Source: an uncultured Tidjanibacter sp. (GTDB taxonomy: Bacteria > Bacteroidota > Bacteroidia > Bacteroidales > Rikenellaceae). Taken from it: 5,162 nt of DNA. Of the stretch, positions 1 to 5,162 are shown in pieces. The first letter of the stretch is position 1; each line of letters begins with the position of its first letter. Where the stretch lies: positions 1-5,162 of the forward strand of contig CAKUKW010000154.1 of the NCBI GenBank assembly GCA_934663885.1, written 5' to 3'. The translations under genes were made by a program, and so were the position numbers. The notes under the pieces were generated by a model. That model was not told the DNA's origin. It saw nothing but the letters and a program-made list of their open reading frames with translations, and ran no database searches.

Positions 1-1358
1 GGCAAATGGGAAATTCGGAAGTGGGGCACCTCAACATCGGAGCCGGCAGGGTGGTGTACCAGGATTTGGTGAAGATTAACCGCGCCGTACGCGATAATTC
101 CATAATGGAAAATCCGGAGGTCGTGGCGGCTTTCCAATACGCAAGGGATAAAGGCGTGCAGGTTCACTTCATGGGCTTGGTTTCGGACGGCGGTGTTCAC
201 AGCTCGTTGGAGCATCTTTTCAAACTTTGCGGTATTTCGGAAGCATACGGTATTGAAAAGACTTTTATCCATTGTTTTATGGACGGCAGAGATACCGACC
301 CCATGAGCGGCAAGGGTTATATCGACCAACTGGAAAAGCATATATACGGTACAAATACCAGAATAGCTTCCGTAATAGGTCGCTACTACGCGATGGATAG
401 GGATAAACGCTGGGAGCGCATCAGGATCGCTTATGATATGTTGGTTGAAGGCAAAGGCGAGAAATCCACAGATATTATCGGCTCGATTGAAAAATCCTAT
501 GCAGAAGGCATAACCGATGAATTCATTAAACCTATAGTATCGGTGGATTCATCCGATAATGCAATCGGAACTATTAAGGAAGGCGATATGGTTATCTTCT
601 TCAACTTTCGCAATGACAGGGGGAAAGAACTTACCATCGTCCTTACGCAGGAGGATATGCCGGAAGAAGGCATGCATACCATACCTCTTTATTATTGCAC
701 GATGACACCCTATGATTCTAAATTCACAGGCCTGCATATATTGTTCGATAAGGATAATGTGCAAAATACCATAGGCGAATATGTGGCAAGCAAGGGGCTT
801 AGCCAGCTCCGCATAGCCGAGACGGAAAAATATGCGCATGTAACGTTCTTCCTTAACGGCGGAAGGGAGGATAAATTCGAAAATGAGGACCGCATACTCA
901 TCCCCTCTCCCAAGGTGGCCACTTACGACCTGCAGCCTGAGATGAGTGCATACGAAGTGAAGAATGCGCTTGTAGAAGCCCTGGATTCGAAGAAATTCGA
1001 TTTCATAACATTAAATTTTGCCAACGGAGATATGGTAGGCCATACGGGGGTCTATGACGCTATTTTCAAAGCGGTCAAGGCTGTCGACGCCTGCGCGGAA
1101 GAGGTTATCGAGGCGGCTAAAAGAAATGGGTACGAGGTTGTGGTGATCGCCGACCACGGCAATGCCGACAACGCCCTTAATGATGACGGCAGCCCCAATA
1201 CGGCGCATTCGCTTAATCCCGTGCCTATTATCGTGGTTTCAGACAGGGTTAAAAGTGTCAGAAACGGAGTGCTTGCGGACGTGGCGCCTACAGTGCTCAA
1301 ACTTATGGGACTGGAACAACCGGAGGAAATGACGGGGACTCCGTTGGTTGAACTTTAA
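1..1358 (+). CDS. gpmI: 2,3-bisphosphoglycerate-independent phosphoglycerate mutase (5' partial)
   Basis: This cytosolic enzyme interconverts 3- and 2-phosphoglycerate in glycolysis and gluconeogenesis with a two-metal (usually Mn) alkaline-phosphatase-like centre. The frame is open from the window edge: the Gln codon before the first ATG (base 6) gives QMGNSEVGH, the motif holding the phosphorylated serine (codon at 15-17; Ser62 in the Geobacillus enzyme), so that ATG is internal and roughly the first 60 residues lie outside. Further family motifs follow in order, counted from that Met: DGRDT near 93-97 and [14 protein letters not shown] near 125-138 for substrate binding, FNFRNDR near 199-205, [16 protein letters not shown] near 276-291, then metal ligands in [16 protein letters not shown] and TAHSLNPVP. 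All visible catalytic and metal residues are present; the first metal-binding Asp would be outside. The gene ends in TAA, 16 nt before the next gene on the same strand. Identification is very secure. Confidence 0.97.
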   Translation, partial: QMGNSEVGHLNIGAGRVVYQDLVKINRAVRDNSIMENPEVVAAFQYARDKGVQVHFMGLVSDGGVHSSLEHLFKLCGISEAYGIEKTFIHCFMDGRDTDPMSGKGYIDQLEKHIYGTNTRIASVIGRYYAMDRDKRWERIRIAYDMLVEGKGEKSTDIIGSIEKSYAEGITDEFIKPIVSVDSSDNAIGTIKEGDMVIFFNFRNDRGKELTIVLTQEDMPEEGMHTIPLYYCTMTPYDSKFTGLHILFDKDNVQNTIGEYVASKGLSQLRIAETEKYAHVTFFLNGGREDKFENEDRILIPSPKVATYDLQPEMSAYEVKNALVEALDSKKFDFITLNFANGDMVGHTGVYDAIFKAVKAVDACAEEVIEAAKRNGYEVVVIADHGNADNALNDDGSPNTAHSLNPVPIIVVSDRVKSVRNGVLADVAPTVLKLMGLEQPEEMTGTPLVEL

Positions 1359-1374
1359 TGAAATACTAATAGTG

Positions 1375-1914
1375 ATGAAAACTGTATTTATATTTCTTAT
1401 CACCGGATTCGAAGAGATAGAGGTTGTTACTACCGTCGATATTTTGCGCAGGGGCGGTGTAGATGTTACGACGGTTTCGCTTACGGGCGAAATTGTTGTA
1501 ACCGGAGCCCATAATATACCTGTTGTGGCCGATGCTGTTTTGGAAACCGTGGAGTTCGGCGAAGCGGCAATGCTGGTCATACCCGGAGGAACGCCTGCAT
1601 ATTATGAACATGAAGGGATGAAAGAAAAGGTCAGGGCGTTTTATGGCGATGGCGGAAAAGTAGCTGCTATATGTGCGGGCCCGGCAGTGCTTGGTGGTCT
1701 GGGCATACTGCAGGGGCGTGAGGCGACATGCTATCCCGGTTATGAACCATATCTTCAGGGAGCTCTCCTGCGAACGGATAGTTCCGTAGTGGTCGACGGG
1801 AACGTGATCACGGGAAAAGGACCGGGGCTGACAGTAGACTTTGCCCTAAGGATAGTTGAAATACTGGCCGGAAAAACCAAAAGCGAAGAGGTTGCCGGGC
1901 AGTTGCTGGTTTGA
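1375..1914 (+). CDS. DJ-1/PfpI family protein (DJ-1/YajL/ThiJ clade)
   Basis: This is a 179-residue single-domain protein of the DJ-1 superfamily, the usual size for the DJ-1/YajL clade. The nucleophile-elbow cysteine is C100 in AAICAGPAVLG, and the glutamate that hydrogen-bonds it is E16 in GFEEIEVVTTVDILRRGG, matching Cys106 and Glu18 of human DJ-1. The IPGG turn (69-72) and GKGPGLTVDFAL (147-158) also match. The position of DJ-1 His126 appears to be Tyr (CYPGYE). Known members act as oxidative-stress sensors or chaperones, or as proposed glyoxalase/deglycase enzymes; which applies here cannot be read from sequence. I chose the ATG at 1375 because MKTVFIFLITGFEE starts directly with strand 1; an in-frame TTG at 1348 would overlap gpmI and add nine non-family residues, and a GTG sits just before the ATG at 1372. 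It starts 16 nt after gpmI stops, so cotranscription is likely. No clear Shine-Dalgarno is seen. Confidence 0.93.
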   Translation: MKTVFIFLITGFEEIEVVTTVDILRRGGVDVTTVSLTGEIVVTGAHNIPVVADAVLETVEFGEAAMLVIPGGTPAYYEHEGMKEKVRAFYGDGGKVAAICAGPAVLGGLGILQGREATCYPGYEPYLQGALLRTDSSVVVDGNVITGKGPGLTVDFALRIVEILAGKTKSEEVAGQLLV

Positions 1915-1950
1915 CTATTCGGAATTGCAGGAGATATCCGGTTGCGTGAG

Positions 1951-1996
1951 TGCCGAATAAAAAGAGAGGTCGTAAAACCTCTCTTTTTATTCGGCA
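1951..1996. terminator. bidirectional intrinsic terminator between convergent genes
   Basis: A perfect 20-bp inverted repeat (arms 1951-1970 and 1977-1996) encloses a 6-nt loop, cgtaaa. Each arm contains an A-run on one side and a matching T-run on the other (ctctttttattcgg), so the hairpin has a U-tract-like segment whichever strand is transcribed, although the U-run is inside the stem rather than after it. It sits 36 nt after the DJ-1 stop and 6 nt beyond the pyrophosphatase stop, exactly where two convergent transcripts must end. The shared role as terminator is an inference from structure and position. Confidence 0.88.
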
Positions 1997-2002
1997 GCAG
2001 GG

Positions 2003-2632
2003 TTATTTCACCTTGTGTTTTATATCCCTGTCATAGTCTTCAATTGAACGGAGGATTATGTCCCTTGCCACGGCGGCTCCGTATGTTCCCATGAATTTCA
2101 TTCGCTGGCTTTCGTCCGAAGGCAGATCCTTGTATGTTGTAAAATAATGGATCAGACGATCCATTACCCGTTGCGGAAGTTCGCTTATGTCACAGTATTT
2201 GTCGTATATCGCGTCGTTGCTCATGACCGCGATGATCTTGTCGTCGGCCTGGTTATGGTCGAGCATCCGCAGGCCTCCGATCGGGCGTGATTTGACCAGT
2301 ATGTCGCCGTGAGTCACTGATTTCTCGGTTAGTACCACTATATCCAGCGGATCGCCGTCGCCTTCGATATTGCCGCGCCCTATTGCCTTGGCTGTAAGTT
2401 CGGCGACCCTGTCCGAGCAGTAAGTGCGGGGCAGGAAGCCATAGAGCGCCGGGATTATGTTCGAGTATTTTTGCGGACGGTCTATGGAAAGGTATCCCGA
2501 TTCCTTGTCGACCTCGTATTTAACGGTATCGGTTGTTACTATCTCTATGAAGGTGGTCACTTCATGGGGAACGTTATCCCCGAGGCTTACTCCGTGCCAG
2601 GGGTGGGCTTTGTACCTGTGTATGCGGTTCAT
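2003..2632 (-). CDS. ppa: inorganic pyrophosphatase, family I
   Basis: A soluble cytosolic enzyme that hydrolyses pyrophosphate to two phosphates with Mg2+, pulling biosynthetic reactions forward. The family signature GDGDPLDIVVL gives metal ligands D92, D94 and D97, and D130 in the stretch DHNQADDK aligns with Asp102 of the E. coli enzyme. KYEVDKESGYLSIDR (38-52) and IPALYGFLPRTY (60-71) match the substrate-binding strands. At 209 residues it is longer than the compact E. coli form (about 175), and its N-terminal HPWHGVSLG resembles plant-type soluble pyrophosphatases (HPWHDLEIG); long forms of this kind occur in Bacteroidota. The ATG follows the TAG stop of the upstream dehydrogenase with no gap, which points to translational coupling. 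It is the last gene of the minus-strand operon and ends just before the shared terminator. Nothing looks broken. Confidence 0.96.
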   Translation of the reverse strand: MNRIHRYKAHPWHGVSLGDNVPHEVTTFIEIVTTDTVKYEVDKESGYLSIDRPQKYSNIIPALYGFLPRTYCSDRVAELTAKAIGRGNIEGDGDPLDIVVLTEKSVTHGDILVKSRPIGGLRMLDHNQADDKIIAVMSNDAIYDKYCDISELPQRVMDRLIHYFTTYKDLPSDESQRMKFMGTYGAAVARDIILRSIEDYDRDIKHKVK

Positions 2633-3571
2633 CTATTTATTGTTTATAAAATTCTCAATGTTATCGGCAATGCATGAAATGAGGTTGTCTATGGATTCGG
2701 CGGCCGACCACGCGTTGTGCGGCGAAAGGAGTAAGCGGTATTTATCCCTTACGCTGAACAGCGGATTGTCCTCCGCGATTGGTTCGCGTGAGAATACATC
2801 TACCACGGCGCCTGCTATCCCGGCGTTGTTTATCGCATCTGCTAAAGCCTGCTCGTTAACAATGCCTCCCCGCGCTACATTTATTACTATCGAGGAGGGC
2901 TTCATCGCTTCAAACTCTGTACTTCCTATCAGGTTCCGGGTCTTGTCGTTCAAGGGCGTGTGAAGGGAAATTATGTCGGCCCAGCCCAACAATTCAGACA
3001 ATTCCCTGTGTGGATATTTCTCTTCACGCTTCGCTCCCGAAACGGAATGATAAGCCACTTTACATCCGAACGCTTCTGCCAGTCCTGCCACTTCACGGCC
3101 TATCGCGCCCAGCCCTATGATGCCCCAATTCCTTCCGAACAACTGGTGAGTGGGTCGGTCGTAATTGAACAGTTTGGGTGAGGAAGCGTATCTCCCGTCC
3201 TTAACGAAAGCGTCGTAATACACTATTTCACGCAGCAACCCTATGGCTCCGCCGAGAGTGGTTTCGGCCACCGAATGCGTAGAATAGCCCTTGGCATTTT
3301 TTACCGGTATCCCGCGTTTTGCAGCGGCTTCGACGTCAACGTTGTCGATGCCTGTGGCGGCCACACAGATAAGTTCCAGCCGGGGCAGCCTGGAAAGTAT
3401 TTCTTCGGTTATCCTGACCTTGTTAAGGAGCAAGATTTGAGCTTCTTTTGACCGTTCGATTATTTCACCGGGGGCAGTGTTCTCATATCCCTTATAATTA
3501 CCCAGCGACTTTATCCGTGACAGATCGCCGCCATTGATACTGTATTCGTCCAGAAATACGATGTTCTTCAT
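2633..3571 (-). CDS. D-2-hydroxyacid dehydrogenase (NAD(P)-dependent)
   Basis: A 312-residue member of the D-isomer-specific 2-hydroxyacid dehydrogenase family, which reversibly reduces 2-ketoacids such as hydroxypyruvate or glyoxylate to D-hydroxyacids. The dinucleotide motif is GLGAIG (153-158). The catalytic triad is R234 (NVARGG), E263 (SREP) and H285 (SPHNAW). The substrate-loop segment CVAATGIDNVDVEAAAKRGIPV (69-90) is also typical. After the glycine motif the second strand ends in AYHSVSG, without the Asp that normally binds the NAD ribose; a similar YYSTSG-like ending is, to my recollection, found in a recognised subgroup of the family, so cofactor preference is open. It may be a glycerate/hydroxypyruvate-type enzyme, but the substrate cannot be assigned. 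SerA is unlikely because there is no ACT or regulatory C-terminal domain. The start at MKNIVFLDEY is 11 nt after the tcdA stop; its own stop abuts the ppa start, so it belongs to the same operon. Confidence 0.93.
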   Translation of the reverse strand: MKNIVFLDEYSINGGDLSRIKSLGNYKGYENTAPGEIIERSKEAQILLLNKVRITEEILSRLPRLELICVAATGIDNVDVEAAAKRGIPVKNAKGYSTHSVAETTLGGAIGLLREIVYYDAFVKDGRYASSPKLFNYDRPTHQLFGRNWGIIGLGAIGREVAGLAEAFGCKVAYHSVSGAKREEKYPHRELSELLGWADIISLHTPLNDKTRNLIGSTEFEAMKPSSIVINVARGGIVNEQALADAINNAGIAGAVVDVFSREPIAEDNPLFSVRDKYRLLLSPHNAWSAAESIDNLISCIADNIENFINNK

Positions 3572-3582
3572 AATATCATGTT

Positions 3583-4311
3583 TTACTCATTTTGTCCCAT
3601 TTCACCCAGCAGATCTCTTACCACAACCGACGCGCAGGCGCAGCCGAAAACTGCCGGCATATAGGAAATGGTTCCGGTGTTTGATTTTTTGTTGGTTTCC
3701 TCAGCTATTATCATCGAACCTTCACGTACCGGCTCCGGTGAAAAAACAGCGTAAAAGCCGCTTCGTATTCCCATTTTATGGAGCCTTTTACGAAGCATGT
3801 GTGCGAGTGGGCAGTGGTGCGATTTCCCAATGTCTTTTATCTCGACGAGGGTGGGGTCGGTTTTAGCTCCCGCCCCCATAGAGCTGACTAACTTTATATT
3901 ACGCTCCAGCGCTCCTTTTATAAGGTTGGCTTTAGGGGATAGGGTATCTATAGCGTCGACAACTTAGTCAATTTTATCGCTGTCGAGCAACTCCCAAGTT
4001 TTTTCGTCCCTTATATATTCGTTTACTACGGTGAACTCCAGTCCGGGATTTATATCTTTAAGGCGCGCGGCAAGGACATCTCCTTTATTCTGCCCTATGG
4101 TCGAGTTCAGGGCTACCAACTGGCGGTTTATGTTGCTTGGGGAGACTTTGTCGGCATCGGCTATCGTCATCTTCCCGATTCCCGCGCGGCATATCATCTC
4201 CGCCGCATAAGCCCCAACGCCGCCTAATCCCACTACCAGGACGTTGGAACGCCGCAAAACTTCCGTTTTTTCTTCGCCTAAGAGCAATATTGTACGTTCA
4301 TTCCAGTTCAT
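3583..4311 (-). pseudogene. tcdA: tRNA threonylcarbamoyladenosine dehydratase, interrupted by an in-frame stop
   Basis: TcdA (CsdL/YgdL), an E1-like enzyme, uses ATP to dehydrate t6A37 of tRNA to cyclic t6A. The N-terminal 115 codons carry GLGGVG (28-33), ADAD (51-54) and SPSNINRQ (57-64), the ATP-binding core of the ThiF/MoeB/E1 fold. Codon 116 (3964-3966) is TAA. Immediately after it, in the same frame, the typical continuation VVDAIDTLSPKANLIKGALE resumes, followed by SSMGAGAKTDPT and the C-terminal YMPAVFGCACASVVV, ending in TAA at 3583. Homologues usually have Tyr or another hydrophobic residue at this place (DYVVDAIDT), so one base change from TAT or TAC explains the break. The joined frame of 242 codons is normal full length with no other lesion. 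The start ATG overlaps the tatD stop by 4 bp. A restart at the ATG at 3879 would lack the nucleotide-binding half. It is either a very recent pseudogene or a base-call error; identity of the gene is secure. Confidence 0.92.
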
Positions 4312-4943
4312 AACTCCGGAAACACTGTTTTGTAATTATCGTATATTTGCCTGACAAGTTCATTTACCGGGACATTTAAGGCCTGCGATGCTTTGTTGTA
4401 TATTGTTTCAATAGATATGCCGGTATCGTCCGTCTCCAGGAATAGTCTGTCCAGCGGAAAGTTTTGTAATGACTCCAAAGTTTTAGGCGATTCAAGTGAA
4501 ATATTACCTGCCGATATGTAATATCCTGATTCGTAAATTTTTTGGGTTTGCTGTGTGCTGCCTGTGTAACCATGGAATATGACCGGGCCTGTATGGAATT
4601 CAGCAAGTCTTTTCATGACGTCTTCAAACGCTTTTACGCAATGGATTATAACGGGCAGTTTTCTTTTTTCTGCCACCTCCAACTGCATGCGGAATATCTC
4701 CCCCTGCTGCGGATAGTCAGGATGCAGTTTGTCGAGTCCTATTTCACCCGCAGCGGCTACGTCATCTGTAAGGAGCAACTCTATCAGTGGGACAGTATCA
4801 CCGACGGAGGCGGCATCCCAGGGGTGTATGCCTTCGGAGTATGGCCGGGCAGGAACGGCCTTTTCCACACCGAGCCTGCGGGAATATATCCTGATTCCGG
4901 AGCCCTCTGGTGCATGTGTATGTATATCTACAAAATCAGGCAT
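4308..4943 (-). CDS. TatD family metal-dependent hydrolase (short form)
   Basis: A 211-residue TIM-barrel hydrolase of the TatD family, whose studied members are metal-dependent DNases or exonucleases acting in the cytosol. The full metal set is visible: H8 and H10 (FVDIHTHAPEG), E67 (AAGEIGLDK), H101 (VIIHCVKAFEDV), H124 (VIFHGYTGS) and D172 (FLETDD); GIHPWD (38-43) is also typical. Canonical TatD proteins have about 260 residues, so this is the short version common in Bacteroidota; actual substrate is unproven. I chose the ATG at 4943 because the protein then begins two residues before the conserved first strand. A longer reading from a TTG at 5000 adds 19 residues that are only translated intergenic repeat. 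Its TGA overlaps the tcdA ATG by 4 bp, and a promoter signature lies about 20 nt upstream, making it the first gene of the operon. Confidence 0.93.
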   Translation of the reverse strand: MPDFVDIHTHAPEGSGIRIYSRRLGVEKAVPARPYSEGIHPWDAASVGDTVPLIELLLTDDVAAAGEIGLDKLHPDYPQQGEIFRMQLEVAEKRKLPVIIHCVKAFEDVMKRLAEFHTGPVIFHGYTGSTQQTQKIYESGYYISAGNISLESPKTLESLQNFPLDRLFLETDDTGISIETIYNKASQALNVPVNELVRQIYDNYKTVFPEL

Positions 4944-4964
4944 AAATTTAAACGGTTTACCATG

Positions 4965-4995
4965 CAAATATAGTGAAAGCCGAGCGCAGAGCAAA
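4965..4995 (-). promoter_or_regulatory. Bacteroidota-type promoter for the tatD operon (repeat copy 1)
   Basis: On the minus strand, TTTG (4992-4995) is followed by 19 nt and TATATTTG (4965-4972), an exact match to the Bacteroides -33/-7 consensus TTTG/TAnnTTTG with spacing in the usual range. Transcription would begin near 4958-4960, giving a leader of about 15 nt before the tatD ATG at 4943. This is the best promoter candidate in the window. Confidence 0.72.
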
Positions 4996-5021
4996 GGCAA
5001 GTTTTCTTGCGGGAGCTATGC
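4986..5021. other. imperfect hairpin inside repeat copy 1
   Basis: The 36-nt segment is symmetrical: a 7-bp outer stem GCAGAGC/GCTATGC with one mismatch, a 4x4 internal loop, a 5-bp perfect inner stem GCAAG/CTTGC and a TTTT loop. The -33 TTTG lies across the outer stem and internal loop, so a cruciform or RNA fold here would compete with promoter use or appear in a longer leader. Confidence 0.6.
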
Positions 5022-5042
5022 CAAGGCGCCTCCTATATTCTG

Positions 5043-5073
5043 TAAATATAGTGAAAGCCGGGTGCAGAACAAA
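5043..5073 (-). promoter_or_regulatory. second promoter signature in repeat copy 2
   Basis: The equivalent place in copy 2 has TTTG (5070-5073), again a 19-nt spacer, and TATATTTA (5043-5050), one mismatch from TAnnTTTG at the last base. A transcript from here would start near 5037 and carry a leader of about 95 nt that includes the whole copy 1 hairpin. It is probably weaker than the copy 1 promoter. Confidence 0.45.
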
Positions 5074-5099
5074 GGAAAGTTTTCTTGCCGGTGCTCTGC
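5064..5099. other. imperfect hairpin inside repeat copy 2
   Basis: The same architecture recurs 78 bp further on: outer stem GCAGAAC/GCTCTGC with one mismatch at a different position from copy 1, a 4x4 internal loop, inner stem GAAAG/CTTGC with one mismatch, and a TTTT loop. Fold-like symmetry is kept although five of the 36 bases differ within the arms and more in the internal loop. Confidence 0.5.
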
Positions 5100-5120
5100 C
5101 AAGGCGCATTATATATTCTA

Positions 5121-5128
5121 CAAATATA
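5121..5128 (-). promoter_or_regulatory. possible third -7 box at the start of the partial third repeat
   Basis: TATATTTG on the minus strand exactly matches the -7 consensus. Upstream, no TTTG is present at 19 nt; only an ATTG/TTGT-like sequence lies about 23-24 nt away (5152-5156). Support is therefore partial. Confidence 0.28.
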
Positions 5129-5129
5129 G

Positions 5130-5162
5130 CCATTTTAAGCGACGGCTTTGCACAATTGTTGC
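5130..5162. other. non-coding end of the window, nothing assigned
   Basis: This short tail shows no open reading frame and leaves the 78-bp repeat pattern after the first bases of the third unit. An 8-bp palindrome acaattgt lies at 5152-5159. No gene or regulatory role can be supported. Confidence 0.4.

Larger units (their letters stand above)
4964..5129. repeat. tandem 78-bp intergenic repeat, two copies plus the start of a third
   Basis: Copy 1 spans 4964-5041 and copy 2 spans 5042-5119; I count 67 of 78 identical positions. A third copy begins (aaatatag, 5122-5129) but diverges at once. Each copy starts with aatatag and ends with ctatatt or atatatt, giving short terminal inverted repeats around a 73-bp core (4967-5039; 5045-5117), with 5-nt spacers (ctgta, ctaca) between units. 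An internal hairpin and a minus-strand promoter signature lie inside each copy. The conserved tracts are tgaaagcc, aagttttcttgc and tgccaaggcgc. The sequence feels like a family of dispersed intergenic elements I have seen in Bacteroidales genomes, but that is recollection, not a search. It fills most of the 219-base gene-free stretch before tatD. Confidence 0.9.

Noticed and set aside
6..8. ATG at base 6 as the true gpmI start
   Set aside because: The preceding in-frame Gln codon completes the conserved QMGNSEVGH motif, so this Met is internal and the gene is cut by the window edge.
1348..1374. Upstream TTG start for the DJ-1 family gene
   Set aside because: The nine extra residues overlap gpmI and do not fit the family, whereas the ATG at 1375 begins directly at the first conserved strand.
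1239..1580. 113-codon minus-strand open frame over the gpmI/DJ-1 junction
   Set aside because: Low-complexity Ser/Thr/Ile-rich translation antisense to two conserved genes.
2457..2963. 168-codon plus-strand open frame over ppa and the dehydrogenase
   Set aside because: It crosses the boundary of two clear minus-strand genes and shows no family motif; it is a reverse-strand shadow.
3583..3879. Independent 98-residue gene starting at MGAGAKTDPT
   Set aside because: It is the C-terminal part of tcdA, in the same frame as the N-terminal part; alone it lacks the nucleotide-binding half.
3964..3966. TAA read through or reassigned as an amino acid
   Set aside because: TAA also ends gpmI, ppa and tcdA itself, and no recoding signal was recognised, so a simple nonsense change is more likely.
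4542..4973. 143-codon plus-strand open frame antisense to the tatD gene
   Set aside because: It lies wholly over a well-supported gene with all catalytic motifs, and its translation is Cys/Phe/Tyr-rich with no recognisable domain.
4964..5129. CRISPR array
   Set aside because: The similarity runs through the full 78-bp period instead of short identical repeats separated by unique spacers, and no cas gene is nearby.

Overview
The window is an ordinary-looking chromosomal segment of a Bacteroidota genome, most likely Bacteroidales. The evidence is: start codons with AT-rich upstream stretches and little Shine-Dalgarno signal, a promoter of the Bacteroides type (TTTG, 19 nt, TATATTTG), a plant-like long-form family I pyrophosphatase, and a short TatD-type hydrolase. 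I cannot name a genus from the sequence alone.

Layout: bases 1-1914 carry two plus-strand genes, the 3' part of gpmI (cofactor-independent phosphoglycerate mutase, cut by the window edge) followed 16 nt later by a DJ-1/PfpI family gene. Bases 1951-1996 hold a perfect 20-bp inverted repeat that reads as a bidirectional terminator between convergent transcription units. Bases 2003-4943 carry a tight minus-strand cluster, in transcription order: tatD-like hydrolase, tcdA (tRNA t6A dehydratase, broken by one in-frame TAA), a D-2-hydroxyacid dehydrogenase, and inorganic pyrophosphatase. The junctions are a 4-bp ATGA overlap, an 11-bp gap and a direct TAG/ATG abutment, so this is almost certainly one operon.

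Upstream of that operon, bases 4964-5129 contain two copies of a 78-bp repeat and the first bases of a third. Each copy has short terminal inverted repeats, an internal imperfect hairpin, and a minus-strand Bacteroidota-type promoter signature pointing at tatD. The operon therefore seems to be driven by a tandem, repeat-borne promoter array.

The genes are housekeeping: glycolysis, glyoxal/stress-type DJ-1 protein, metal-dependent nuclease, tRNA modification, 2-ketoacid reduction and pyrophosphate removal. I see no new multi-gene system. The two items most worth a second look are the promoter-bearing tandem repeat and the single nonsense codon in an otherwise intact tcdA.
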